Below, piece after piece: positions 9,243 to 19,377 of a stretch of 64,000 nt of DNA. Origin of the DNA: Salibacterium aidingense DSM 18341 (GTDB lineage: Bacteria; Bacillota; Bacilli; Bacillales; Marinococcaceae); contig NZ_AUCI01000014.1 in assembly GCF_000429685.1 (NCBI RefSeq), forward strand, positions 61,493-125,492, in the 5' to 3' direction. Under the pieces are notes generated by a model. It ran no database searches. It was not told the DNA's origin and saw nothing but the letters and a program-made list of their open reading frames with translations. Position 1 is the stretch's first letter, and each line of letters starts with the position of its first letter. The position numbers and the translations under genes are program-made.

Positions 9243-9881
9243 TTAAGATAAATAATACTCGTCAATATCTTCCAGTGTTGCTTCTTTTACCTCTTGAATG
9301 TGAATGCTCATTAATTCGCTTGCTAATTGTGTATCTTGGGCTATTACAGCATCTAAAATTTCTTTGTGTCGTTTACTTGATTTATAGGCTCTGGATTTAC
9401 TCGTAGCCCCCAATATTCGATACCAGTGGACATGGGAATCAATCATTTCTTTGGTTCTTATAATGTATTCATTGGCGCTTTGATTGCAGATGAGCTTGTG
9501 CAGTTCAACATCGGTTTCAAAAAATTGATCAAATCTACCTTCTTCGATTTCCATATCAGCTTCATGGACTGCTTTCTGTAAATTGTTCAGCTCATCTTTA
9601 GAAATATTATTAATAGCGAGCTGGATTGCTTTCCATTCCACAGCTTCTCTAAGATCATAAATTTGAATTAATTTGTTTTTGTTAGGTTTTAGTACATAAG
9701 AGCCTGATCTAGGTTTAATGAATACAAAGCCTTCAAATTCTAGTTTTTGCAATGCTTCTTTTAAAGGTGTTTTACTTATACCTAAATCGTTTTGCAGTTT
9801 TTCAAAATCAATTTTTTCCCCTGGAGCAATTTCCACGTTGATAATTTTATTTTTTAAAATGTCAAAAACCTGGTCGGTCAC
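9243..9881 (-). CDS. GntR-family regulator with FCD domain
   Basis: The protein has an N-terminal winged helix (LQNDLGISKTPLKEALQKLE) and a C-terminal all-helical FCD effector domain with probable metal or ligand residues (FETDVELHKL, RHKEIL, SIHIQEV). It is the first gene of the operon with tctCBA (20-base gap) and divergent from the catabolic operon. Three copies of one operator lie in the divergent region, so it probably represses both arms until the substrate arrives. Start: GTG at 9881 lies 25 bases from AAGGAGGG; an in-frame ATT six codons earlier (about 9899) is at better spacing and adds ILLNQT. Confidence 0.88.
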   Translation of the reverse strand: MTDQVFDILKNKIINVEIAPGEKIDFEKLQNDLGISKTPLKEALQKLEFEGFVFIKPRSGSYVLKPNKNKLIQIYDLREAVEWKAIQLAINNISKDELNNLQKAVHEADMEIEEGRFDQFFETDVELHKLICNQSANEYIIRTKEMIDSHVHWYRILGATSKSRAYKSSKRHKEILDAVIAQDTQLASELMSIHIQEVKEATLEDIDEYYLS

Positions 9882-9926
9882 CGTTTGATTTAATAAAATT
9901 TTTTATCCCTCCTTCAACTACAATCT

Positions 9927-10067
9927 GAAATCTAGAATATCACTTCTGGAATCTAGAATATCAAAAGGGTATTTTTATGTCAAAAAAATTTTTTGAAAAT
10001 TTTTTATAAAAAGGTGTTTTATTATTTCTTTTTGTCCATTATAATATTTGTGAAATCTAGAATATCA
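9927..10067. promoter_or_regulatory. Three GAAATCTAGAATATCA operators and promoter in the gntR/lyase divergent region
   Basis: The 16-base element GAAATCTAGAATATCA (GGAATCTAGAATATCA in the middle copy) occurs at 9927-9942, 9948-9963 and 10052-10067, each centred on the TCTAGA palindrome. The third copy lies just downstream of a TATAAT -10 at 10040-10045 that serves the plus-strand operon. The first two lie upstream of the gntR start. The placement fits repression of both operons by the adjacent FCD regulator. Confidence 0.8.
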
Positions 10068-10094
10068 CATTTCAGATTATTAGGAGGAATTATT

Positions 10095-10997
10095 TTGAAA
10101 CATGAAAAAGTTCAAGGCATTATTTCAACTATTGTAACCCCTTTCAATGACGATGATACGATCAATGAATCAATGCTAAGAAAAGAAGTCCAATATCTTC
10201 TTACTACAGATATCGATGGGATTTGTGCCTGTGGGTCAACCGGAGAGGGGCATACTTTATCGGCGGAAGAAAGTGCAAAAGTGTGCAAAATTGTAGTAGA
10301 AGAAGTCCAGGGAAAAATTCCTGTCGTAGGCGGTATCATTCAAAACTCTACTTATCAAGTAATTGAATATGGGAAAGCTTTAAAAAATGTAGGTGTGGAT
10401 ATATTACAGGTAACTCCAGTGCACTATCTTTTTAGTACCTCTAAAGAGGATACGATTAAATACTTTAAAGATATTGGTGAGGCTGTAGATTTACCAATTA
10501 TAATTTATAATGTCGTACCCTGGGCTTTAGCATCCATTGATACGATTAAAGAGTTGGCCGATCTTCCATATATTATTGCTGTCAAACAAAGTGCTGGAGA
10601 TATGGACCTTTTGGCTAATGAATTGGCAGAAGTAAAAGGGAAGATTTCTGTGCTAGCTGCTGTGGACAACTTGCATTTCCCCGCTTTTGCTATGGGAGCA
10701 GATGGAGCGCTGGCGGCTTTGCCAACTGTAACTCCTAATCTCACTATTGAGTTATGGAATAAAGTGCGAAATTTCAAATTTGAAGAAGCAAGAAAGCTAC
10801 ATGAAGATCTTCTAAAAGTATGGAACTCGGTTAAAGAACCTAATATGCCCGCAAAAATTAAAGAAGCTTTAAGGCTCCAAGGAAGAGATTGCGGTAAACC
10901 TAGGTCTCCTCATCAGCCAGTCTCAAATGAAGAATCTAAAAAAATAAGTGAAGCTTTAGAAAATGTTGGTTTACTTGGTGTTAAGCAAAATAAATAA
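10095..10997 (+). CDS. Dihydrodipicolinate synthase/N-acetylneuraminate lyase family aldolase or dehydratase
   Basis: The 300-residue TIM-barrel protein starts at TTG 10095, set by an AGGAGG site. It has the family signatures: GSTGEGHTLSAEE, the Tyr of IIYNVVPW (about 138) and the Schiff-base Lys of AVKQSAGD (about 164). The family contains DapA, sugar-acid aldolases such as KDG aldolase, and KdgD-type decarboxylating dehydratases. The context (TTT importer, DhaK, DhaL and an aldehyde dehydrogenase, no lysine genes) argues against a lysine role. It points to cleavage or dehydration of an imported sugar acid, releasing an aldehyde for the ALDH. Confidence 0.85.
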   Translation: MKHEKVQGIISTIVTPFNDDDTINESMLRKEVQYLLTTDIDGICACGSTGEGHTLSAEESAKVCKIVVEEVQGKIPVVGGIIQNSTYQVIEYGKALKNVGVDILQVTPVHYLFSTSKEDTIKYFKDIGEAVDLPIIIYNVVPWALASIDTIKELADLPYIIAVKQSAGDMDLLANELAEVKGKISVLAAVDNLHFPAFAMGADGALAALPTVTPNLTIELWNKVRNFKFEEARKLHEDLLKVWNSVKEPNMPAKIKEALRLQGRDCGKPRSPHQPVSNEESKKISEALENVGLLGVKQNK

Positions 10998-11076
10998 TTA
11001 TATAGAAAAGGGAAAATATTCAACTTTTACAAATGTTGAGTGTTTTTCCTTCTATTATCAAGTGGGGTGGAAATCG

Positions 11077-12084
11077 ATGAAAAAGTTTATGAATGAGCCT
11101 GAAAACTTTATAAATGAAACGTTAGAAGGGCTGTTATCGGCTCATCCTAATAAACTTCGTAGTGTGCGGGAAGATAATAAAGCATTAGTTCGGGCAGATG
11201 CCCCCGTCGAAAATAAAGTAGCAATTGTGACAGGGGGAGGAGCCGGACACTTGCCATTATTTCTTGGCTACATTGGGAAAGGAATGGTAGACGGAGCTTC
11301 CGTAGGTGAAGTCTTCACAGCCTCAAGTGCTCAGCAAATGTTAGATACGACAAAAGCAGTTGAATCGGGTAAAGGTGTTCTCTATATCTATGGAAATTAT
11401 AGCGGAGATGTCATGAATTTTGATATGGCTGCTGAAATGGCAGAAGAAGATGGTATTCGAGTAGAAACGGTTATTGGTAAAGACGACATTGCTTCTATGC
11501 CCATTGAACAGAAGGAAGATAGAAGAGGCGTAGCCGGAATTTTTTATCTATATAAGCTTGCAGCAGCAAAAGCTGAACAAGGTGCCAATTTAGAAGAACT
11601 CAAAGAGTTTACTGAAAAGGTTAATAATCAAGTTAAAACAATAGGGGTGGCATTATCTCCCTGCGTCCTTCCAAATGTCGGGAAGCCAGCTTTTACGATT
11701 GAAGAGGATTCTATGGAAATTGGGATGGGCATCCACGGAGAACCAGGTATCGAAAAAGGTTCATTACAAACAGCCGATGAAATTGCTTCCAATTTAATAG
11801 AGAAAATCTTACAAGATTATGGTAACGAAAAAGTAGAAAACGTTTCTGTTTTAATTAATGGGCTGGGCTCTACACCTCTCGAAGAGTTGTATATAGTATA
11901 TAGAAAAGTTTCTCTTATTCTTAAAGATAAAGGAATAGATATTTGTAAAGCTTACGTAGGGCAGTATGCAACGTCATTGGAAATGACAGGGCTCTCCATT
12001 TCCCTCTTAAATACTAATGAAGAAATAAGAAGTTTATTAGAACTACCTTTTAGTACTCCTTTTCATGAACAATCGTCTTTGTAA
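11077..12084 (+). CDS. dhaK: Dihydroxyacetone kinase-like subunit DhaK
   Basis: The 335-residue protein (ATG 11077) has the DhaK hallmarks: GGGAGHLPLFLGYIGKGM with the catalytic-base His near residue 58, GEVFTASSAQQML, and the substrate-binding His in GIHGEPG near residue 219. These positions agree closely with His56 and His218 of E. coli DhaK. DhaK binds a ketose such as dihydroxyacetone covalently; phosphate comes from DhaL-bound nucleotide. No DhaM is present, so a one-step ATP-dependent kinase or a phosphoenolpyruvate route using distant partners is possible. Kinases of this family also act on erythrulose and other C4 sugars. Confidence 0.88.
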   Translation: MKKFMNEPENFINETLEGLLSAHPNKLRSVREDNKALVRADAPVENKVAIVTGGGAGHLPLFLGYIGKGMVDGASVGEVFTASSAQQMLDTTKAVESGKGVLYIYGNYSGDVMNFDMAAEMAEEDGIRVETVIGKDDIASMPIEQKEDRRGVAGIFYLYKLAAAKAEQGANLEELKEFTEKVNNQVKTIGVALSPCVLPNVGKPAFTIEEDSMEIGMGIHGEPGIEKGSLQTADEIASNLIEKILQDYGNEKVENVSVLINGLGSTPLEELYIVYRKVSLILKDKGIDICKAYVGQYATSLEMTGLSISLLNTNEEIRSLLELPFSTPFHEQSSL

Positions 12085-12099
12085 ATTAGGAGGTTAGGT

Positions 12100-12744
12100 A
12101 TGAATTCATTAAATATAGACGACTTTAAAAACATTTTTTCTGAAATCAGCACCTTAATGAACGATAATAAAAATTATCTTTGTGAACTTGACGGGGTCTT
12201 AGGGGATGGAGATATTGGTGTAACGATGGCCTCTGGATTTTCGTTTGTTAAGAAGGAACTGCAAGAAAAACAGTCTTTGGGCGATTTCGGACAATTTTTT
12301 AGGACCTGTGGGTCTGTTATGTCAGAAAAAGCCCCTTCAACAATGGGAACCTTGCTTGGATCTGGTTTTATAAAAGCAAGTAAATCATTAAAAGGGAAAG
12401 AATCTTTAGATCAATCAGATTTAGTTGAGTTATTTAACCAAATAAATGATGGTATTCAATCACGTGGCAAGGCAGAAATAGGCGATAAAACGATTTTAGA
12501 TGCTCTAACTCCTGCTGTAAAAGCATTAGAAAAGGAAAAAAATGCATCCATTGAGACAATGATTTTAGAAGCTTACAAGGCTGCTGAAGTTGGAATGAAA
12601 CAAACGATAGAAATGCAGTCTAATAAAGGAAGAGGGGCACGTTACCAAGAAAATTCAAAAGGGAAACAAGATCCGGGAGCAACGGTCGCTAAACTAATAT
12701 TTGAAGGTTTTCGTATCTATATTAATCAGCATAAGGCTATATAG
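12100..12744 (+). CDS. dhaL: Dihydroxyacetone kinase-like nucleotide-binding subunit DhaL
   Basis: The 214-residue helical-barrel protein shows the DhaL metal/ADP site (LDGVLGDGDIGVTM), the APSTMGTLLGSGF loop, GDKTILDALTPA and a C-terminal QDPGATV. It supplies the phosphoryl group to the ketose held by DhaK. It begins 15 bases after dhaK with an AGGAGGTTAGGT site and is followed six to twelve bases later by the ALDH gene, so it is clearly one operon. Confidence 0.88.
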   Translation: MNSLNIDDFKNIFSEISTLMNDNKNYLCELDGVLGDGDIGVTMASGFSFVKKELQEKQSLGDFGQFFRTCGSVMSEKAPSTMGTLLGSGFIKASKSLKGKESLDQSDLVELFNQINDGIQSRGKAEIGDKTILDALTPAVKALEKEKNASIETMILEAYKAAEVGMKQTIEMQSNKGRGARYQENSKGKQDPGATVAKLIFEGFRIYINQHKAI

Positions 12745-12756
12745 GAGGATTTGTTT

Positions 12757-14208
12757 ATGGTTGACTCTTTTTATAATTATATAGAAGGACAGTGGGCATC
12801 ATCCACGACTGATCGGTGGACGAAAGTAATTAATCCGGCTAATACAGATGATGTGCTCGGGAACGTACCTGCTTCTTCTTCTAAAGATGCAGAGAAAGCA
12901 ATACTTGCCGCAAAAAAAGCTAAAACAGAATGGAAGAAAATGAGTGGCCCATCAAGAGGCGAGTATTTATATAAAGCGGCTGAGGTACTGGACGCAAACA
13001 AAGAAGATATTGCTAGAACTATGACTAGAGAAATGGGAAAAACATTTCCCGAAGCTTTAGGAGAAACAAATCGTGGTGTTGCTATATTAAGATATTACGC
13101 CGGGGAAGGTATGAGAAAGACCGGAGATGTTATCCCTTCAAGTGATAAAGATGCGTTAATGCACACGATTCGAGCTCCATTAGGGGTGGTCGGGGTGATC
13201 ACACCTTGGAATTTTCCAGTAGCTATTCCAATTTGGAAAATGGCCCCTGCTCTTATTTATGGAAATACCGTTGTTATCAAACCAGCCAATGGAGCCTGTA
13301 TTACCGCAATTAAAATATTTAAATGCTTAGAAGAAGCAGGTTTTCCTGAGGGGGTTATAAATCTTGTCTCTGGTTCTGGATCAGAAGTAGGTAATGCAAT
13401 AACTACTAATGAGGAAGTAGCGGGCATTACATTTACAGGTTCAGATACTGTTGGTAAACAAATTGGACAGGAAGCGCTTAAAAGAGGGATTAAATACCAA
13501 TTGGAAATGGGAGGGAAAAATCCTGTTATTGTGACGAAATCTGCTGATTTAGATTTAGCTGCTACAGCTACTGTTAGTGGGGGATTAAAATCCACCGGTC
13601 AAAAGTGTACAGCCACAAGTCGAGTGATAGTCGAAAAAGACGTATATGAAGAATTTAAAGAAAAGTTACTTCAAAAAGTTTCAGAAATTAATGTTGGCGA
13701 TGGTTTGGAAGAAACAACATGGATGGGCCCCTGCGCTAGTGAATCTCAATTGGATAATGTTTTATCCTATATTGAAAAGGGTGTAAAAGAAGGCGCTGAA
13801 CTAGTTGCGGGTGGTTCCAGGCTAACTCAAGGTAGTTTTGCAAAAGGATATTATGTTGAGCCTACTGTATTTGATAACGTAACCACAGACATGGCCATTG
13901 CCCAAGAAGAGATTTTTGGACCTGTATTAGCTTTAATAAAAGCTGACAATTTTGAAGAATCTATCGAATTAGCTAATAATGTAGAATTTGGATTAAGCGC
14001 TTCTGTGTTCACAAAAGATATTCAACAAATGCTTGACTTCATGGATGACATAGAAGCTGGTCTTGTAAGGGTGAATGCAGAAAGTGCTGGTGTTGAATTA
14101 CAAGCCCCCTTTGGCGGTATGAAGAAATCCAGTTCTCATTCACGAGAACAAGGAGAAGCAGCTAAAGAATTTTTCACTTCTATAAAAACCGTATTTGTAA
14201 AGGGATAG
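12757..14208 (+). CDS. NAD(P)-dependent aldehyde dehydrogenase
   Basis: The 484-residue enzyme starts at ATG 12757 (AGGAGG eight bases upstream; TTG 12751 is too close). Catalytic Cys284 lies in GQKCTATSR and Glu250 in LEMGGKNP, with the Rossmann loop [10 protein letters not shown]. The overall sequence is closest in style to alpha-ketoglutaric semialdehyde or succinic semialdehyde dehydrogenases. In this operon it should oxidise the aldehyde made by the DHDPS-family enzyme to an acid that can enter central metabolism. It is the last gene; a GC hairpin follows. Confidence 0.9.
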   Translation: MVDSFYNYIEGQWASSTTDRWTKVINPANTDDVLGNVPASSSKDAEKAILAAKKAKTEWKKMSGPSRGEYLYKAAEVLDANKEDIARTMTREMGKTFPEALGETNRGVAILRYYAGEGMRKTGDVIPSSDKDALMHTIRAPLGVVGVITPWNFPVAIPIWKMAPALIYGNTVVIKPANGACITAIKIFKCLEEAGFPEGVINLVSGSGSEVGNAITTNEEVAGITFTGSDTVGKQIGQEALKRGIKYQLEMGGKNPVIVTKSADLDLAATATVSGGLKSTGQKCTATSRVIVEKDVYEEFKEKLLQKVSEINVGDGLEETTWMGPCASESQLDNVLSYIEKGVKEGAELVAGGSRLTQGSFAKGYYVEPTVFDNVTTDMAIAQEEIFGPVLALIKADNFEESIELANNVEFGLSASVFTKDIQQMLDFMDDIEAGLVRVNAESAGVELQAPFGGMKKSSSHSREQGEAAKEFFTSIKTVFVKG

Positions 14209-14239
14209 ATAGTATTTCTCTCTCTTTAAATCATAAAGT

Positions 14240-14275
14240 AAGGTAGCCCTCATTGGCCGGGGCTACCTTCACTCT
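14240..14275 (+). terminator. Hairpin terminator after the ALDH operon
   Basis: AAGGTAGCCC pairs with GGGCTACCTT; only a short T-rich tail follows, so strength is uncertain. Confidence 0.55.
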
Positions 14276-14376
14276 ATCCAAATTCATACGTTTCCATTGC
14301 AGCTGTCTCTCCTTTCCCAATATTACGGCACTGTTCTTAAGACCTGGTTATAAGCTGGCTGATTTGTAATGAAAAG

Positions 14377-15285
14377 TTAATCAACCGGAGGAAGTTCAGT
14401 TTTGGCAATTTTTTCATCGAGCGCTTCGTAGTCGAGATATCCGATGAGGTTATACAATTCTTCTCTTGTCTGCATGTCCTCAAGCCTCCCTTTTTGCGTA
14501 CCGGTTTCCTGAATTTCTTTGAACACCCGTTCCACTGCTTTTGCTGCGGCACGGAGGGAGGTAACCGGATAGATTACCATTCGGTAGCCCCACTGTTCAA
14601 ACTGTTCGGCTGTAAAATAAGGGGTTCGTCCAAATTCCGTCATATTAGCCAGGAGCGGAGCATCGACCCGCTCTTTCACATACTGGAACTCGTCTTCCGA
14701 AGTTAAGGCTTCCGGAAATATCCCGTCCGCTCCGGCGGCTGCATACGTTTTGGCCCTGGCAGCGGCTTCATCAATCCCTTCTACGCCTTTGGCATCCGTT
14801 CTTGCAATGACGGCCAGCGTAGGAGCAACTTCTTTTATCATGCGAATTTTATTGACCATTTCTTCTGCTTCGATTAAAACTTTCCCATTCAAATGCCCGC
14901 ACTTTTTGGGCAGGGCCTGGTCCTCGATCTGAACGGCTGCGACGCCTGCTTCTGTCATCTCCCGTGCGGTACGTGCGGCATGCAGGACTCCGCCAAAGCC
15001 GGTGTCGATGTCAACCAGAAGGGGGAGTTTAGCGGCGCGGACGATATCCCGGGCCCGGTCCGCAAGTTCGGTGGAGTGGACGATCCCCAGATCCGGGAGG
15101 CCGCGGCTTGCTGTATAAGCAGCCCCGGACAAATACATGGCATCAAATCCTGTCTTTCTCGCCAGCAGGGCAGCCATGCTGTCATGCACGCCCGGAAGTT
15201 TAAGAATGCTGTCCTGCTGAATTCGCTGCTTGAATGCCTGAGCCAGCTGTTCCTGCGGGACAGACTGTTCTACATACCAACTCAC
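14377..15285 (-). CDS. prpB: Methylisocitrate lyase
   Basis: The 302-residue enzyme of the isocitrate lyase superfamily has the active-site KKCGH loop, an SGAAYTASRGLPDLG motif and a DIDTGFGG metal site. It splits 2-methylisocitrate to pyruvate and succinate, the last step of the methylcitrate cycle for propionyl-CoA. It starts at GTG with AAGGAGGAA upstream and lies 13 bases after prpD. It is the last gene of the prpC-prpD-prpB operon. Confidence 0.93.
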   Translation of the reverse strand: MSWYVEQSVPQEQLAQAFKQRIQQDSILKLPGVHDSMAALLARKTGFDAMYLSGAAYTASRGLPDLGIVHSTELADRARDIVRAAKLPLLVDIDTGFGGVLHAARTAREMTEAGVAAVQIEDQALPKKCGHLNGKVLIEAEEMVNKIRMIKEVAPTLAVIARTDAKGVEGIDEAAARAKTYAAAGADGIFPEALTSEDEFQYVKERVDAPLLANMTEFGRTPYFTAEQFEQWGYRMVIYPVTSLRAAAKAVERVFKEIQETGTQKGRLEDMQTREELYNLIGYLDYEALDEKIAKTELPPVD

Positions 15286-15298
15286 TCTGCATTCCTCC

Positions 15299-16726
15299 TT
15301 ATATTCTCCATTGTTTCATAAAATCCGGCACACTCATGGCAGCAAGGGAGGAGTTGTCCTCCAGGACGTCCATGAGCTCCTGAACCTGCTGAGCCGGGAA
15401 GCGGGTTTTCATATTGTTCCGGCATTTCTCAATCAAATATGGTTTTGCTTCTTCCCGGCGGTTTCGGTGGCCGAGGGGATATTCGATCATAACGGTATCC
15501 GTCTGGGTTCCGTCCGAAAAATGAACACTAACCGCATTGGGGATGGATCGTTTCGATGGCTCCAGATAATCCTGACTGAATGCTTTATTTTCTGTCACGC
15601 TCATCAAGGAGCGCAGCTGATCAATGCGGGGATCGGCCGCTGTCTCTTCTTCATAGTGATCAGCGTTTAATTCCCCACATAAGAGACCAATGGCTGTCAT
15701 GTACTGAAGACAGTGGTCCCGGTCAGCTGGGTTAAAAAGCGGGCCTTCTTTATCGATAATTCGGATCGCTGCTTCGTGGGTGGTAATCTCGATGCTGTCA
15801 ATATCATCAAGGCGGTCTTTGACCTCAGGATGAAGCTGAATCGCGCATTCCACCGCCGTCTGCCCGTGAAACTCCGCCGGGAATGACACTTTAAACAGGA
15901 TGTTTTCCATCACATACGAGTCAAAAGGACGAGAGAGGGTGACCTCGTTTCCCTGTAACAAGACATCCTGAAATCCCCATTTTTCCGCACTTAAAGCGGA
16001 AGAATAGCCCATTTCACCACGGACCGCCATCAGCGCCAGCCATACAGCACGGCTGCCCGCATCTCCGGCAGCCCATGACTTGCGGGAGCCGGCATTCGGA
16101 AAGTGCCGGTAGGTTCGTAAGCTGGCATTATCGATCCAGGCGTTAGAAAGGGCATTGATGACATGCTGCCTGTTTCCGCCCAGCATACGGGTGACGACAG
16201 CCGTAGTGGCAACTTTCACTAATAGGACATGGTCGAGCCCTGCTTTATTAAAACTGTTATCGAGCGCAAGGATTCCCTGAATTTCATGAGCTTTAATCAT
16301 GGCCGTCAAGACGTCCTGCATCAGGTACGGCGTTTTCCCTTCCGCAAGGCGCTGCCGGCTGATGTAATCCGCCGCAGCGAGAATCCCGCCGAGGTTATCG
16401 GAAGGGTGCCCCCATTCCTTGGCCAGCCAGGTGTCATTATAATCCAGCCAGCGGATCATCGCGCCGATATTAAAAGCGGCAAGGACAGGATCCAGCTCGA
16501 ACTGGGTCCCTGGCACTCTGGTCCCGTTTGGCACAGACGTACCGGGTACGACAGGTCCCAGCAATTTGGTGCATTCCGGATATCGAAGCGCCAGCATCCC
16601 GCAGCCAAGTGTGTCCATCAACACATATCGTGCGGTATCATACGCTTCTTCCCTGGTAATGTCGTAGTCGCAGACATAATCCGCGATGTTGATTAATAGT
16701 GAATCTGTTTTCTGGGTATCTTTCAT
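15299..16726 (-). CDS. prpD: 2-Methylcitrate dehydratase (MmgE/PrpD family)
   Basis: The 475-residue MmgE/PrpD protein starts at MKDTQKTD, placed by GAGGAGGATTCG; a longer frame overlaps prpC. Family motifs include [32 protein letters not shown] and [20 protein letters not shown]. It dehydrates 2-methylcitrate without an iron-sulphur cluster. Its place between prpC and prpB settles the role. Confidence 0.93.
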   Translation of the reverse strand: MKDTQKTDSLLINIADYVCDYDITREEAYDTARYVLMDTLGCGMLALRYPECTKLLGPVVPGTSVPNGTRVPGTQFELDPVLAAFNIGAMIRWLDYNDTWLAKEWGHPSDNLGGILAAADYISRQRLAEGKTPYLMQDVLTAMIKAHEIQGILALDNSFNKAGLDHVLLVKVATTAVVTRMLGGNRQHVINALSNAWIDNASLRTYRHFPNAGSRKSWAAGDAGSRAVWLALMAVRGEMGYSSALSAEKWGFQDVLLQGNEVTLSRPFDSYVMENILFKVSFPAEFHGQTAVECAIQLHPEVKDRLDDIDSIEITTHEAAIRIIDKEGPLFNPADRDHCLQYMTAIGLLCGELNADHYEEETAADPRIDQLRSLMSVTENKAFSQDYLEPSKRSIPNAVSVHFSDGTQTDTVMIEYPLGHRNRREEAKPYLIEKCRNNMKTRFPAQQVQELMDVLEDNSSLAAMSVPDFMKQWRI

Positions 16727-16752
16727 CGAATCCTCCTCTTTCTTTCCACGCT

Positions 16753-17868
16753 TCAAGGGTGTAATCCACGCGGACCGGTGTAGCGGACGCGCGGTCGGAA
16801 CAGGCGGTTATTTTCCTGCTGCTCGATAATATGAGCGCCAATCCCGGCGGCCCGGGCAGCAAAAAAGACAGGGGTGTACAATTCAATTGGGATGCCGAGA
16901 AGGTAATAGACAGGTGCGGCATAGTAATCCAGATTGGGATAAAGTCCTTTCTTCTGAGCCATGATGGTTTCCCCCAGCTCGCATAATTCATAGAGGTCCA
17001 TTCTATTTTTGTCCTGCGCGAGGTCGTATAATGATTTTTTCATTAAGGTAGCTCTTGGATCCATTTTTTTCATGTACACCCGGTGGCCAAATCCCATAAT
17101 TCGTTCTTTGGCAGCCAGCCGGGCGTACAAAAGTTCTTTCAGTCCTTCCGGGGTTTGTGCTTGCAGCAGCATCTTCATGACTTCCTCATTGGCACCGCCG
17201 TGCAAAGGCCCCTTCAGGGAGGCCACCGCCCCTGTCATGGCCCCGTATATGTCGGAATTCGTGGAAGCAATTACACGGGCAGCGAACGTTGAATTCGGCA
17301 ATTCATGTTCACTGTAAAGAGACAGGGACTGATCAAAGGTGTCGGCCTCTCGTTGGCTGGGTTCAGAGCCGGTCATCATATACAGAAAATTGGCACTAAA
17401 GGATAGCCGGGAGAGCGGTCGAAGAACTTCTTGTTTTGCCCTCGATCGGTAACTGCCTGCCACGAGGGACGGTAGAGCTCCTAAAAGATGCATTGTTTTT
17501 CTTTTATTGGCAGTTTTTGAACGGTCGTCCAGATCGAAAGCTTCCCCGGCCAGCATCGAAACTCCCGTGCGCAGCCGATCCATCATGCCCATAGATGATG
17601 GAAATAACGGAAACACAGAAGTAAGATAGTCCGGAAGCTCCAGGTAGTGGGAGATCTCCTGCTGCATCTCCTGCTGTTGCTGTCGTCCCGGTAATTCCCC
17701 GTTCAGCAGAAGACCGGCCACTTCGAGGTAGGATACTTTTTCAGCCAGTTCTATCAGGTTATATCCGCGGATAACAATTTCCTCTTGTTCGACATCCAGC
17801 AGTGATACCTTGGTTTCACTGGCAATAACCCCCTCCAGGCCGGGTTTGTAATCAGGTATTGTGCTCAT
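16753..17868 (-). CDS. prpC: 2-Methylcitrate synthase / citrate synthase
   Basis: The 371-residue citrate synthase-type protein has the catalytic His in [11 protein letters not shown], the second His in [17 protein letters not shown] and Asp in [16 protein letters not shown]. It condenses propionyl-CoA with oxaloacetate. The length fits the compact Gram-positive type (CitZ/MmgD). It is the first gene of the prp operon and divergent from a LysR gene, which probably controls it. Confidence 0.92.
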   Translation of the reverse strand: MSTIPDYKPGLEGVIASETKVSLLDVEQEEIVIRGYNLIELAEKVSYLEVAGLLLNGELPGRQQQQEMQQEISHYLELPDYLTSVFPLFPSSMGMMDRLRTGVSMLAGEAFDLDDRSKTANKRKTMHLLGALPSLVAGSYRSRAKQEVLRPLSRLSFSANFLYMMTGSEPSQREADTFDQSLSLYSEHELPNSTFAARVIASTNSDIYGAMTGAVASLKGPLHGGANEEVMKMLLQAQTPEGLKELLYARLAAKERIMGFGHRVYMKKMDPRATLMKKSLYDLAQDKNRMDLYELCELGETIMAQKKGLYPNLDYYAAPVYYLLGIPIELYTPVFFAARAAGIGAHIIEQQENNRLFRPRVRYTGPRGLHP

Positions 17869-17990
17869 CCTTCCCCTCCTTAATAGAACGCTATATGTTC
17901 ATCCTAAGGTAGCCACAGAAATTGGAAAAATATAAAATAATGATATACAGCCATAGGAAAAATTAATGACAGAGAAAGCAGGTGAAAACC

Positions 17991-18860
17991 GTGCATTTCA
18001 GAGACTGGGAACTGCTTGATTCATTATATGCGACAAAAAATATTACTCATGCCGCCCAAATGTTGTATGTCTCCCAGCCGACCCTCACCGCCCGCCTCAA
18101 ACATTTAGAAGAACACTACGGGATAACGATTATTAACCGGAAGAGAAGGGGGGTTTCTTTCACACCAGAGGGGGAGCAGTTAGCGCTTCATGCCGGAGAG
18201 GAGCTCCGCCGGCAGAGAGAATTAGAAGAAACAATAAACAATATGAAAAACAAGGTGGCAGGCACCCTGCGTGTCGGGGTTTCCAATTTTTTTGCAAAAA
18301 ACAAAATGCCGCAGCTCCTGCGTCTATTCAACGAAAGGTATCCTGACGTGGAATGCCGGATTGTTACTGGATGGAGCAGTGAAATGCACCGCCTCGTTCT
18401 TAACCATGACGTTCACTTAAGCTTTATTAAAGGGGATTATCCCTGGCAGGAGCAGAAAGAGTTATTATATGAGGAAGAGGTTAGTGCGGCTTCCCCGTGG
18501 CCGTTTACGTGGGAAGACCTTCCGGAGATGCCGCGGATTGATTATTACACCGATGAACGGATGAAGCAGATCGTGGACCACTGGTGGTACAGCAGGTATA
18601 AAAAAAGACCCTATATCAACATACAGGTCAATCAAGTCGATACGTGCAAAGAAATGGTCGTCAACGGTCTTGGCTATGCCCTTCTAGCCAACCTCGTGGT
18701 CCGGCCGTACCCGGACCTTTACGTCAAACCGCTGAAACAGATGGATGGCACCCCTATTCTAAGGAAAACTTGGATGTATTACCATGAAGACTCCCTGCAA
18801 ACGAACATCGTGAAGGCATTTGTGGAATTTGTCCAGGGGGTGGATGTCAAATCCCTCTAA
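17991..18860 (+). CDS. LysR-family regulator, probably of the prp operon
   Basis: The protein has a typical LysR winged-helix (NITHAAQMLYVSQPTLTARLKHLEEHYG) followed by a periplasmic-binding-like effector domain. It is about 290 residues, normal for the family. GTG at 17991 is better spaced from AGGTG than GTG at 17982. It is divergent from prpC with 122 bases between starts, the classic layout for a LysR activator of its neighbour. The effector is probably a methylcitrate-cycle intermediate (inference). Confidence 0.87.
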   Translation: MHFRDWELLDSLYATKNITHAAQMLYVSQPTLTARLKHLEEHYGITIINRKRRGVSFTPEGEQLALHAGEELRRQRELEETINNMKNKVAGTLRVGVSNFFAKNKMPQLLRLFNERYPDVECRIVTGWSSEMHRLVLNHDVHLSFIKGDYPWQEQKELLYEEEVSAASPWPFTWEDLPEMPRIDYYTDERMKQIVDHWWYSRYKKRPYINIQVNQVDTCKEMVVNGLGYALLANLVVRPYPDLYVKPLKQMDGTPILRKTWMYYHEDSLQTNIVKAFVEFVQGVDVKSL

Positions 18861-18896
18861 TAAGATACGCAGCTCAACGCTGGGGCGTTCCGGGAG

Positions 18897-19072
18897 GACA
18901 TTTATTCCGTTATTTCTTCGATTTTTCCTATTTTGAAGGGAGGATGGGACATTTATTCCGTTATTTTCCCTTTTCCTCGTAAAAAAAGGAGTCCAGAACC
19001 CGGATAGCGGAACAAATGTCCGAAAAGACCGCCGAAGGCCGCTCTTTCTGCTATTTAACGGAATATATGTCC
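18897..19072. repeat. Four copies of a GGACATTTATTCCGTTA element, two in each direction
   Basis: Near-identical 18-20 base copies lie at 18897-18915 and 18947-18966 (direct) and 19004-19021 and 19053-19072 (inverted: CGGAACAAATGTCC and CGGAATATATGTCC). They could fold the RNA into long hairpins between the LysR gene and the small lipoprotein gene. They look like a dispersed extragenic repeat; no function is evident. Confidence 0.75.
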
Positions 19073-19095
19073 GAAAGAAAGTCCGTCTCCCTTTT

Positions 19096-19263
19096 TTAAT
19101 TTCCGGTTTCCATTCCTTCCCCTGTATCCTTTTCCGGTTCCACTTCAAGTTCTTCCTGAGGTTCCACATCGGGGTTTCCATCGCCCGGTGAGCTGCAGGC
19201 GGAAAGTAGGCCGGCTGCAAGAAGCGCCGCCGCTGCTGTTAGTGTTGTGACGTTTCTATCCAT
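19096..19263 (-). CDS. Small lipoprotein
   Basis: The 55-residue product starts at MDRNVTTLT (GGAGG eight bases upstream). It has a lipoprotein signal ending GLLSACSS, then about 30 residues almost all Pro, Asp, Glu or Gly. It is too short for a folded domain and would be a membrane-anchored acidic peptide. Function unknown. Confidence 0.7.
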   Translation of the reverse strand: MDRNVTTLTAAAALLAAGLLSACSSPGDGNPDVEPQEELEVEPEKDTGEGMETGN

Positions 19264-19377
19264 CGTTTCTACCTCCATTGCTGCGGATTCTATCAGATGT
19301 CAAAGCGACTACGATAAATCTAGCAAAAAACCCGGCTGGCGTCTATCTCCTGTAGAAATATTTCATATTCTCTTAAC

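Noticed and set aside
10095..10997. DapA (lysine synthesis) for the DHDPS-family gene
   Set aside because: Neighbours are transport and catabolic genes under a GntR operator; no lysine genes are near.
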